Shown here: piece after piece, positions 57,802-64,000 of the stretch
Numbering within the stretch: position 1 is the first letter of the stretch
Layout: every line of letters begins with the position of its first letter
DNA from: Sedimenticola selenatireducens
Lineage (GTDB): Bacteria; Pseudomonadota; Gammaproteobacteria; Chromatiales; Chromatiaceae
Reading direction: 5' to 3'
NCBI RefSeq assembly: GCF_007625115.1
Contig: NZ_VMNH01000009.1
Location: 124,001 to 188,000 of the forward strand
Length of the DNA stretch: 64,000 bases
Translations under genes and position numbers: made by a program
The notes under the pieces: generated by a model
The model's input: the letters and a program-made list of their open reading frames with translations, nothing else
Databases searched by the model: none
What the model was told of the DNA's origin: nothing

Positions 57802-58134
57802 TTACTCCTTTTTAGTAATATTCGCAAACTCACGTTCTTGAGTGAGCAGGTTTTCAGCCGCATCTTCAGGCTCAAAGGCAAAATTGCCCGAAGCCAGTGA
57901 TCGCTGAATATCAGAAATATGTTGTGCATCAGCAATAGGTAGGCTGGCAATCTGTGCTTCCAGCTCCCTCAATCGTGTAGCTGAGACTGTTATGCTTACC
58001 GTGTCATTGCTGCCGCCGCTGGATTTTCCAATCGGATCAGCGCTGTTACTTTGTGGCCTTTCAGCCGCCTTGGTTTGACCTCCATCGCTGGTTGCAATGG
58101 GATGTCCAGACGAGCCTTTAATCTTCATGCTCAT
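57802..58134 (-). CDS. flgM: Anti-sigma-28 factor FlgM
   Basis: This inhibitor of FliA (sigma-28) is exported through the flagellum when the hook is complete. Its 110 residues have a disordered Ser/Gly/Asp-rich N-terminal half and a helical C-terminal sigma-binding part (VSITVSATRLRELEAQIASL ... NFAFEPEDAAENLLTQER). The start ATG 58134 has AAGG six bases upstream. A sigma-28-type promoter lies 31 bases upstream. Confidence 0.85.
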   Translation of the reverse strand: MSMKIKGSSGHPIATSDGGQTKAAERPQSNSADPIGKSSGGSNDTVSITVSATRLRELEAQIASLPIADAQHISDIQRSLASGNFAFEPEDAAENLLTQEREFANITKKE

Positions 58135-58164
58135 TAATCACCTTATTAAATTGTTCCCATCAGC

Positions 58165-58191
58165 GTATCGGCCATATAGGGGTAACCTTTA
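58165..58191 (-). promoter_or_regulatory. Sigma-28 (FliA) promoter of flgM-flgN
   Basis: On the minus strand TAAAGGTT, an 11-base spacer, then GCCGATAC. The -35 element matches 7 of 8 and the -10 element 7 of 8 positions of the TAAAGTTT/GCCGATAA consensus. This gives FliA control of its own inhibitor, as in other polar-flagellated bacteria. Confidence 0.8.
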
Positions 58192-58253
58192 ACAAGTAAT
58201 CGTTTAAAATCAGTGTCTAAATTAGCGGTTGCTCACACTCCATTCGAGAGCGA

Positions 58254-58976
58254 CTAAGTAGATGCTTGTACAATGCCGGGTGAGACAATGGTCGCTTCAA
58301 TTTGTCGACTTGAACTGCTGTTCTCCACCTTGATTCGTTCGCCAATCGCGCCATTTCCCAGTGCCTTTCCAGACATGCGCACCTGAAGCGATCCAATCTG
58401 GGCGAGGATAGTGACTTGACTGCCTTTTTTGACGGCATGCTGGACAGTGAGTTGTGAGGGATTCAGTACAGTGCTGTTCTGTACAGAGCGTTTTATTTTT
58501 TTCCCAAGAACCTGATTAGCATGTGTCAGATAGCCTTTATGCAATCTGGCGACATCCCGACGTTCGATCTTTATATCATCGGCGGTCACAAGGGTGCCTC
58601 TGGGCAGTTGGCGATTGGCAACGATAACCATTCTTTCATCCGTCAGGGTGACCGGCACAAAGAGTGTCCAACTGGTACTGCCGTTGCAGCGGACCCCGAC
58701 AGTGACGCGATAGCTGTTTTTTCGGCCGTAGGGTGTAAAGGTATCGAGTGCCTGATTGCACTGTGCCAGACGCAGACGGCTGTCGAGACGTCCGGGGGTT
58801 ACGGTGACCCCGGTAGCATCATCATCCAGGGTATCCATTACATGGTCCTTGGCGGCGTCCTGGATGCTGTCGTGGGATTGGTATTCGCTAGCGAGGGCTG
58901 TTGCGGTCATTAACAGACAACCCAGTAGCAGGAGGATAGATCCTCTCTTCCATTCTGTTGTTTTACATCGTTGCAT
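58254..58976 (-). CDS. flgA: Flagellar P-ring assembly protein FlgA
   Basis: This periplasmic chaperone for the P-ring protein FlgI has 240 residues with a signal peptide (about 10-30, LLLLGCLLMTATALASE). An SAF-type domain follows (LPRGTLVTADDI ... DVARLHKGYLT), and a C-terminal ChapFlgA domain ends in RIKVENSSSSRQIEATIVSPG. It is upstream of flgM, with a sigma-54-type promoter before it. Confidence 0.92.
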   Translation of the reverse strand: MQRCKTTEWKRGSILLLLGCLLMTATALASEYQSHDSIQDAAKDHVMDTLDDDATGVTVTPGRLDSRLRLAQCNQALDTFTPYGRKNSYRVTVGVRCNGSTSWTLFVPVTLTDERMVIVANRQLPRGTLVTADDIKIERRDVARLHKGYLTHANQVLGKKIKRSVQNSTVLNPSQLTVQHAVKKGSQVTILAQIGSLQVRMSGKALGNGAIGERIKVENSSSSRQIEATIVSPGIVQAST

Positions 58977-59027
58977 AATTTTACCTGCCTGTGTATTTCA
59001 GCCGGTTATCGTAATAAATTGGAAATA

Positions 59028-59043
59028 TGCAAATTGTATGCCT
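59028..59043 (-). promoter_or_regulatory. Sigma-54 (RpoN) promoter candidate of flgA
   Basis: On the minus strand AGGCAT-ACAAT-TTGCA keeps the essential GG-N10-GC and the full TTGC half of TGGCAC-N5-TTGC. It predicts transcription from about 59018, 40 bases before flgA. Confidence 0.6.
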
Positions 59044-59108
59044 GCTTTGGTGTCTTTGTTTCAGTGGACGCAGTGTACTTATTCTGGACAACAGAGGTAT
59101 AACAGCGC

Positions 59109-59135
59109 TAAAGCAATGGATTGATGGGTCGCTAA
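59109..59135 (+). promoter_or_regulatory. Sigma-28 (FliA) promoter of cheV
   Basis: TAAAGCAA at 59109-59116, an 11-base spacer and GTCGCTAA at 59128-59135 match the sigma-28 class (6 of 8 in the -10). It lies 36 bases before the cheV start. Confidence 0.65.
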
Positions 59136-59170
59136 CCTAAAGAAGAAAATATAGAACATGAGAGGTAGAG

Positions 59171-60115
59171 ATGGCCGGAATCCTTGACGGTGTTGATCAA
59201 CGAACCAAACTTGCAGGTCATAACCGACTGGAATTACTACTGTTCCGATTGGCTGGCAGGCAGAGATTCGGCATCAATGTTTTTAAGGTGCAAGAGGTGA
59301 TTCAGTGTCCAGCCTTAACCCAGTTGCCTGGCTCCCATCCGGTGGTGAGGGGTATTGCCAATATGCGGGGCAAGACTATTACTGTTATGGATCTGTCGCA
59401 ATCGATTGGTGGTCCCCCACTGGATAACATTGAAGGTCGTTTTGTCATTATTACTGAATACAACCGTAGGATTCAGGGTTTTCTAGTCGGTTCAGTAGAC
59501 CGGATTGTCAACATGAATTGGGGTGATATCCTGCCTCCGCCAAAGGGTGCAGCAAAGGGCAGCTACATGACTGCAGTCACGCGGGTTGATGATGAGTTGG
59601 TAGAAATCATTGACGTCGAGAAAGTGCTGAGCGAAATTGTGGGGTCGGCCGAGGGTGTCTCCGAGGGAGTGATTGAGGAGGATGCCATTGATGAAACCCA
59701 ACATGTATTGATTGCCGATGACTCTTCAGTGGCCCGTAATCAGGTCAAGCGTGTTCTGGATCGACTGGGTGTCATGACCACGGTCTGCAATGATGGAAAA
59801 CAGGCGCTGGACCAATTAAAGGCATGGACAGAAGAAGGGAAGCACGTACCTGGTTTCTTGGCCCTGGTTATTTCAGATGTCGAGATGCCCGTGATGGATG
59901 GCTATACGCTGACAACGGAGATCCGTAAAGATCCTACTCTCGCAAATTTGCATATTATCCTCCATACTTCACTGAGTGGTGTATTTAATCAGACCATGAT
60001 TGAAAAGGTGGGAGCCAACGCATTTTTGGCAAAATATGAGCCGGATGAGTTGGCAAGAGTGGTACAGGCACGCCTCAAACAACATAAGCTGGAAGTGCAG
60101 GCACTGAACTCTTAA
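59171..60115 (+). CDS. cheV: Chemotaxis coupling protein CheV
   Basis: This protein couples chemoreceptors to CheA through a CheW domain (about 20-165, LLFRLAGRQRFGINVFKVQEV) and adapts the signal through a C-terminal receiver domain (about 178-305). The receiver has the acidic pair in LIADDSSVARNQ, the phospho-acceptor in ALVISDVEMPVMDG and a Lys in AFLAKYEPDEL. 314 residues, typical. It is followed by cheR, as in Pseudomonas and Vibrio. Confidence 0.95.
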   Translation: MAGILDGVDQRTKLAGHNRLELLLFRLAGRQRFGINVFKVQEVIQCPALTQLPGSHPVVRGIANMRGKTITVMDLSQSIGGPPLDNIEGRFVIITEYNRRIQGFLVGSVDRIVNMNWGDILPPPKGAAKGSYMTAVTRVDDELVEIIDVEKVLSEIVGSAEGVSEGVIEEDAIDETQHVLIADDSSVARNQVKRVLDRLGVMTTVCNDGKQALDQLKAWTEEGKHVPGFLALVISDVEMPVMDGYTLTTEIRKDPTLANLHIILHTSLSGVFNQTMIEKVGANAFLAKYEPDELARVVQARLKQHKLEVQALNS

Positions 60116-60147
60116 CAGGGATAGAAAACTCAATAGAATGGATAATC

Positions 60148-60993
60148 ATGCAACAGTGCGTAGCGAGCCGGAATATGCTGTCACACGGTGACTACGAGGC
60201 GTTTCAGAAGTTCTTAGAAGACGCCTGTGGGATTGTCTTGGGTGCTGGAAAAGAATATCTCGTCTCCAGTCGATTGGGTGGACTGATGCGGGAGTACGGC
60301 ATTGCTACGGTGGGTGATCTCCTTAATCAGCTTAGCAGTGGAAGAAACCAGAAATTACGCACCAGTATCATTGATGCCATGACCACCAACGAGACCTTCT
60401 GGTTTCGCGATATGTCCCACTTTCGTCTGCTACAAGATATGATCTGCCCGGAAATCAAGTCTCGTTCCGGTCGTTCAATCAGGATCTGGTCTGCGGCTTG
60501 CTCGTACGGTCAGGAGCCCTATAATCTCAGCATGGTGGTGCAGGATTACCAAAGGGCCAATCCGGGGGCTTTGCCCGGTGGTGCTGAGGTGATCGCTACT
60601 GACATCTCGTCTACTGTCCTTACGGAAGCGAAGAAGGGCATCTATTGTGGGATGTCGGCATCTCGCGGTTTGAGTATGGATCAGCAGAGCCGTTACTTTA
60701 AAGCCAATGGTGATTGCCTCGAAGTTAAGCCGGAGATCAGGCAGCGCGTCAGCTTCCGTGAACTTAACCTCACCAAAGGTTACGAGATGATGGGCCGATT
60801 CGATGTCATTTTCTGTCGTAATGTACTGATCTATTTTTCCAGTGATCAGAAGCGGGATATCATTGCCCGTATGGCCCGAGCCCTTAATCATGGCGGGTAT
60901 CTGTTTCTTGGCTCAACCGAATCCTTAACCGCCCATACTGATCGATTTGAGATGGTCAGCAGCATGGGTGGCATCGCCTACCGCCTCAAATAA
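60148..60993 (+). CDS. cheR: Chemotaxis protein methyltransferase CheR
   Basis: This SAM-dependent enzyme methylates receptor glutamates. Its 281 residues have an N-terminal helical domain (to about 85) and the catalytic domain with MTTNETFWFRD (about 83-93), the SAM motif IWSAACSYGQEPYN and the DVIFCRNVLIYF motif near 222-233. It lies 32 bases downstream of cheV. Confidence 0.96.
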   Translation: MQQCVASRNMLSHGDYEAFQKFLEDACGIVLGAGKEYLVSSRLGGLMREYGIATVGDLLNQLSSGRNQKLRTSIIDAMTTNETFWFRDMSHFRLLQDMICPEIKSRSGRSIRIWSAACSYGQEPYNLSMVVQDYQRANPGALPGGAEVIATDISSTVLTEAKKGIYCGMSASRGLSMDQQSRYFKANGDCLEVKPEIRQRVSFRELNLTKGYEMMGRFDVIFCRNVLIYFSSDQKRDIIARMARALNHGGYLFLGSTESLTAHTDRFEMVSSMGGIAYRLK

Positions 60994-61114
60994 TTTGCCG
61001 CTTTGTTTGTTTTACGGATATTTATTGCCGTTTTACCGGCTTTGGCTTGCCGCTTTAACATCCTGGCCCGCTTTTTCCTCTCGAAATATCAATAAAAACA
61101 TCTAGATAGGAAGT

Positions 61115-61130
61115 TGGCACACAGTCTGCT
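61115..61130 (+). promoter_or_regulatory. Sigma-54 (RpoN) promoter of the flgB operon
   Basis: TGGCAC-ACAGT-CTGCT matches TGGCAC-N5-TTGCW closely, with GG-N10-GC intact. It lies 35 bases before the flgB start and should drive flgBCDE and genes beyond the right edge. Confidence 0.85.
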
Positions 61131-61164
61131 TTATAGCTTTTGGGAAATACCAGGAAGCAGACTG

Positions 61165-61554
61165 ATGAAGCTAGACAAGACATTAGGGCTACATGCTCAA
61201 TCGCTCCAACTACATGCACGGCGGGCCGAAGTGTTGGCGGGTAATATCGCCAATGCCGATACACCGGGATACAAGGCAAGGGATTTTGATTTTCGTGAGA
61301 TCTTGCGCCAGGAGCAGACGCCTTCGGTAACCGTTCGCACAACCCATCAAAACCATATTCCACTGGACAATGGTGTCATCTCACCCAGTGAGATGGCCTA
61401 CCGTATTCCCAGTCAGCCCAGTCTGGATGGCAATACTGTCGATAGTCAGCTTGAGCACACCGCGTATGCAGAAAATGCCATTCAGTATCAGACCAGTCTG
61501 AGATTTCTCAGTGGCACTATTCAAACCCTTAAGAAAGCCATAACGGGGCAATAA
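61165..61554 (+). CDS. flgB: Flagellar basal-body rod protein FlgB
   Basis: This proximal rod protein has 129 residues. The N-terminal motif GNIANADTPGYKARDFDF (about 31-48) is typical, and the C-terminal helix (QYQTSLRFLSGTIQTLKKAI) completes the rod-type coiled-coil. I start at ATG 61165 with AGGA about 10 bases upstream; the frame extends further upstream across the sigma-54 promoter, so the earlier start is not used. Confidence 0.95.
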   Translation: MKLDKTLGLHAQSLQLHARRAEVLAGNIANADTPGYKARDFDFREILRQEQTPSVTVRTTHQNHIPLDNGVISPSEMAYRIPSQPSLDGNTVDSQLEHTAYAENAIQYQTSLRFLSGTIQTLKKAITGQ

Positions 61555-61556
61555 TC

Positions 61557-61970
61557 ATGTCAATGTTCAAGATATTTGATACCGCTGCTTCAGGCATGAG
61601 TGCGCAATCGCTGCGATTAAATACGGTAGCCAGCAATATGGCCAATGTAGATAGTGTCAGCAGCAGTATTGAAGAGACCTACAAGGCCAGGCAGCCGGTT
61701 TTTAGTGCGTTACTTAATCAGCTTAATCCCGATGAGCCCGCAGTGGGTGTACAGGTAAAGGGCGTGATTGAGAGTGAAGCGCCGCTGAATATGGAGTATG
61801 CCCCCAATCATCCGAAGGCGAATGAAGAGGGCTATATCTTTCGTCCCAACGTAAATGTCATGGAGGAGATGGCGAATATGATCTCCGCCTCGCGTTCATA
61901 TCAAAGCAATGTCGAAGTGGTGAATACGGCCAAACAATTGATGGTCGCCACCCTGCGGTTAGGCGAATAA
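61557..61970 (+). CDS. flgC: Flagellar basal-body rod protein FlgC
   Basis: This proximal rod protein has 137 residues, with the N-terminal helix FDTAASGMSAQSLRLNTVASNMANVDS and the C-terminal motif MISASRSYQSNVEVVNTAKQL in the family pattern. It follows flgB by 2 bases. Confidence 0.97.
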   Translation: MSMFKIFDTAASGMSAQSLRLNTVASNMANVDSVSSSIEETYKARQPVFSALLNQLNPDEPAVGVQVKGVIESEAPLNMEYAPNHPKANEEGYIFRPNVNVMEEMANMISASRSYQSNVEVVNTAKQLMVATLRLGE

Positions 61971-61982
61971 AGGAGCAATCGA

Positions 61983-62666
61983 ATGAGTACAGTCAATGCA
62001 GCCAGCACTGATCAGTTATACCAGACGCTAGGGCTTTCCCGTGAGGTGGAGGCGAACAAGGATAATACCCAGTTACAAATGGAGGATTTTCTGGAATTGA
62101 TGGTGACTGAATTAACCCATCAGGACCCCTTTAAGCCGATGGATAACAGCGAGCTGGCTACACAGATATCCCAGTTTGCGGCAGTTTCTGGTATCGATGA
62201 GTTGAACAACTCATTTTCGGGTTTTTCAGATTCGATGATTTCAGATCAGGCGCTGCAGGCGGCCAATCTGGTTGGGCGTAATGTTCTGGTGCCGGTCAAT
62301 ACCGGAAATCTGGAGTCCGGTGGCACCATTAAAGGTGTGGTCGGAATTACTGAATCGGCCAGTAATGTGACCGTTCGGATCACTGATACAACGGGTGCCC
62401 TGGTTAAAGAGATTCCACTAGGTACACAATCCAAAGGTGAGGTGGACTTTACCTGGGATGGGTTGGATGAGAATGGTGATGCCGTTCCCGCAGGACAGTA
62501 CCAAATTGAGGCGCAGGCTCAGGTAAATGGAGAAACAGTGACGCCCTACACTTTGATTGAAGCGAAAGTCAGTAGCGTAAGTATTGGTGGCGTAGGGCAG
62601 GGCTTAACCGTCAATCTGGCCGGCTTGGGGCCGGTATCATTTGAGTCTGTAGCAGAAATCCGCTGA
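61983..62666 (+). CDS. flgD: Flagellar hook assembly protein FlgD
   Basis: This hook-capping scaffold has 227 residues. The N-terminal export/cap motif QMEDFLELMVTELTHQDPF (about 31-49) and DNSELATQISQFAAVSGIDELN are conserved; a beta-rich FlgD-Ig domain follows (about 90-200, DFTWDGLDENGDAVPAGQY). Confidence 0.96.
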   Translation: MSTVNAASTDQLYQTLGLSREVEANKDNTQLQMEDFLELMVTELTHQDPFKPMDNSELATQISQFAAVSGIDELNNSFSGFSDSMISDQALQAANLVGRNVLVPVNTGNLESGGTIKGVVGITESASNVTVRITDTTGALVKEIPLGTQSKGEVDFTWDGLDENGDAVPAGQYQIEAQAQVNGETVTPYTLIEAKVSSVSIGGVGQGLTVNLAGLGPVSFESVAEIR

Positions 62667-62687
62667 ATAATTTAAAGGAGAAGAGAG

Positions 62688-63974
62688 ATGCCTTTTCGTA
62701 TAGCACTTAGCGGACTTGATGCCGCATCAACTGACCTGCAGGTCACGGGCCATAACATTGCCAACTCTGCAACGAATGGATTTAAACAGTCCCGCGCCGA
62801 GTTTGCTGATATTTACGCCACATCCATTCAGGATGTGAGTGCCACCGCGGCCGGTCGTGGTGTACGCGTCTCCCGCGTCGCCCAGCAGTTCAGTCAGGGT
62901 AATATCAACTTTACCGCTAGTAATTTAGACCTTGCCCTGAATGGTGAAGGTTTCTTCACGCTTCAAGATGCTGCGGGTAATGTCTCCTACACTCGAGCAG
63001 GTGCCCATACCGTAGATAGGGACGGCTATGTGGTTAATCACAATAATGATCGCTTACAGGTCTTTTCACCAATAGGCAACAGCACGACCAATTTTAATAC
63101 CGGTTCAACGACAGACTTGCAGTTGCCGACGCTCTCTGGTGCACCTTCCGCGACAACGGCAGCAACGGTGGCGGTTAATCTGGATGCCAGCGGCACAGCG
63201 ACTGCAGCCGCGACACTGTTTGATCCAACAATCGCTACCTCGTATGACAGCTCAACCTCAACAACGGTATATGATTCACTGGGCGCGGCCCATACCATGA
63301 CCATGTTCTACCGGGAATCGGATACGGTAGCCAATCAATGGCATGTCTATACCACAGTGGATGGCAATATTGTCACGCCGACTACCAATTCAACTGCAGC
63401 TCCATCTTCTGCCACCTACCCGAGTGCAACAGTAAACTTCAGTACATCAGGTGCACTCACTACGGGCTCTGGTAGTGTCTCGGCCACCGGAACTATTGCC
63501 TACAACGCACTTCCTATCACTGGTGCTGCTGCGTTAAATCTTACATTTGATTACAACAGTACCACGCAGTTTGGTTCGGCATTTGCTGTCAATAACTTGA
63601 CCCAGGATGGCTATGCAACGGGCCGACTGAGTGGCGTCGATATTGATAACTCTGGTGTGGTCTTTGCGCGTTTTACCAACGGTCAGTCCACAGGATTGGG
63701 CAAGGTCGCTCTGGCGAAATTTAATAATCCACAAGGTTTGCGGCAGTTAGGTGATACCAGCTGGGCGGAGACTTTCTCTTCTGGCAATGTCCAGATGGGT
63801 GAGGCAGGCACCTCAAGTTTTGGTCTGATTCAGTCCGGTGGTCTGGAGAACTCCAACGTGGATATTGCTGAGCAGTTGGTCAACCTGATTACTGCGCAGC
63901 GTAATTACCAGGCGAATGCCCAAGTGATTACTACCGCTGACACGGTAACTCAAACGATTATCAATATACGTTAA
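62688..63974 (+). CDS. flgE: Flagellar hook protein FlgE
   Basis: This hook subunit has 428 residues, with conserved ends: N-terminus LSGLDAASTDLQVTGHNIAN (about 8-27) and C-terminus IAEQLVNLITAQRNYQANAQ near 396. The middle (about 140-300) is Thr/Ser/Ala-rich and variable, as expected for the surface-exposed hook domain. It follows flgD by 21 bases. The window ends 26 bases later, where the next flagellar gene (flgF expected) would start. Confidence 0.97.
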   Translation: MPFRIALSGLDAASTDLQVTGHNIANSATNGFKQSRAEFADIYATSIQDVSATAAGRGVRVSRVAQQFSQGNINFTASNLDLALNGEGFFTLQDAAGNVSYTRAGAHTVDRDGYVVNHNNDRLQVFSPIGNSTTNFNTGSTTDLQLPTLSGAPSATTAATVAVNLDASGTATAAATLFDPTIATSYDSSTSTTVYDSLGAAHTMTMFYRESDTVANQWHVYTTVDGNIVTPTTNSTAAPSSATYPSATVNFSTSGALTTGSGSVSATGTIAYNALPITGAAALNLTFDYNSTTQFGSAFAVNNLTQDGYATGRLSGVDIDNSGVVFARFTNGQSTGLGKVALAKFNNPQGLRQLGDTSWAETFSSGNVQMGEAGTSSFGLIQSGGLENSNVDIAEQLVNLITAQRNYQANAQVITTADTVTQTIINIR

Positions 63975-64000
63975 GACTAGTGGATTGGAATGAATTTATT

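Overview
The window reads as ordinary chromosome of a motile, Gram-negative gammaproteobacterium of intermediate GC content. Supporting features are the rnfABCDGE-nth neighbourhood, the divergent metG/apbC pair, the purMN-DUF2066-CDP-alcohol phosphotransferase-hda block, fabA, lapD/lapG, a Na+-type PomA/PomB motor and a polar-type flagellar cluster (flgN-flgM-flgA / cheV-cheR / flgBCDE). The mix resembles free-living or symbiotic sulfur-oxidising Chromatiales-type lineages, but genus cannot be decided from this sequence. No rRNA, CRISPR array, IS element or transposase was seen.

Layout: 1-2467 motor genes pomA-pomB and a PilZ protein. 2476-3549 DUF1841 and nth (minus). 3706-5787 an RpfC-like hybrid kinase facing the rnfE end of a complete Rnf operon (5789-11059, minus). 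11339-14777 divergent metG and apbC. 14779-18879 a 4.1-kb AT-richer accessory island bounded by a perfect 23-bp direct repeat of the apbC 3' end; it holds two small membrane or secreted proteins, a duplicated-helical/BRCT protein, and an XRE-ImmA/IrrE plus PIN-like (DUF4411) pair. 18970-35269 housekeeping: dCMP deaminase, purMN, hda, wrbA-arsC, a YihY-family protein, a thioredoxin-like protein, acylphosphatase, an unusual Pro/Tyr/Gln-rich secreted protein, cpdA, fabA, proS and the lapG-lapD c-di-GMP adhesin switch. 35602-42568 branched-chain amino acid synthesis (ilvB, ilvN, ilvC, then pssA and leuA), where leuA has a clear promoter and a likely leucine-rich leader peptide. 42587-54000 a family 4 uracil-DNA glycosylase, rimI, prfC, ibaG, class I fumarase, a Na/Pi cotransporter and sucAB. 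54780-57300 tRNA-Arg(CCU) and a three-gene arsenosugar operon. 57313-64000 the flagellar cluster, running off the right edge after flgE.

How the genes work together: the flagellar parts show a readable promoter hierarchy. Sigma-54-type sites (GG-N10-GC) precede flgB and flgA, and sigma-28-type sites (TAAA-N15-GCCGATAA class) precede flgM, cheV and, more weakly, pomA. PilZ, LapD and the hybrid kinase point to c-di-GMP control of the choice between motility and attachment. Rnf, class I fumarase and sucAB fit a respiratory metabolism with ion-gradient-coupled electron transport.

Most noteworthy: (1) the direct-repeat-bounded island at the 3' end of apbC, which has no visible integrase and carries a BRCT protein beside a probable toxin-antitoxin-like pair; (2) the leucine leader peptide upstream of leuA; (3) the hybrid kinase between the rnf operon and nth; (4) the Pro/Tyr-rich secreted protein. 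Start codons were moved from the longest reading frame where a Shine-Dalgarno sequence, gene overlap or family N-terminus supported it.
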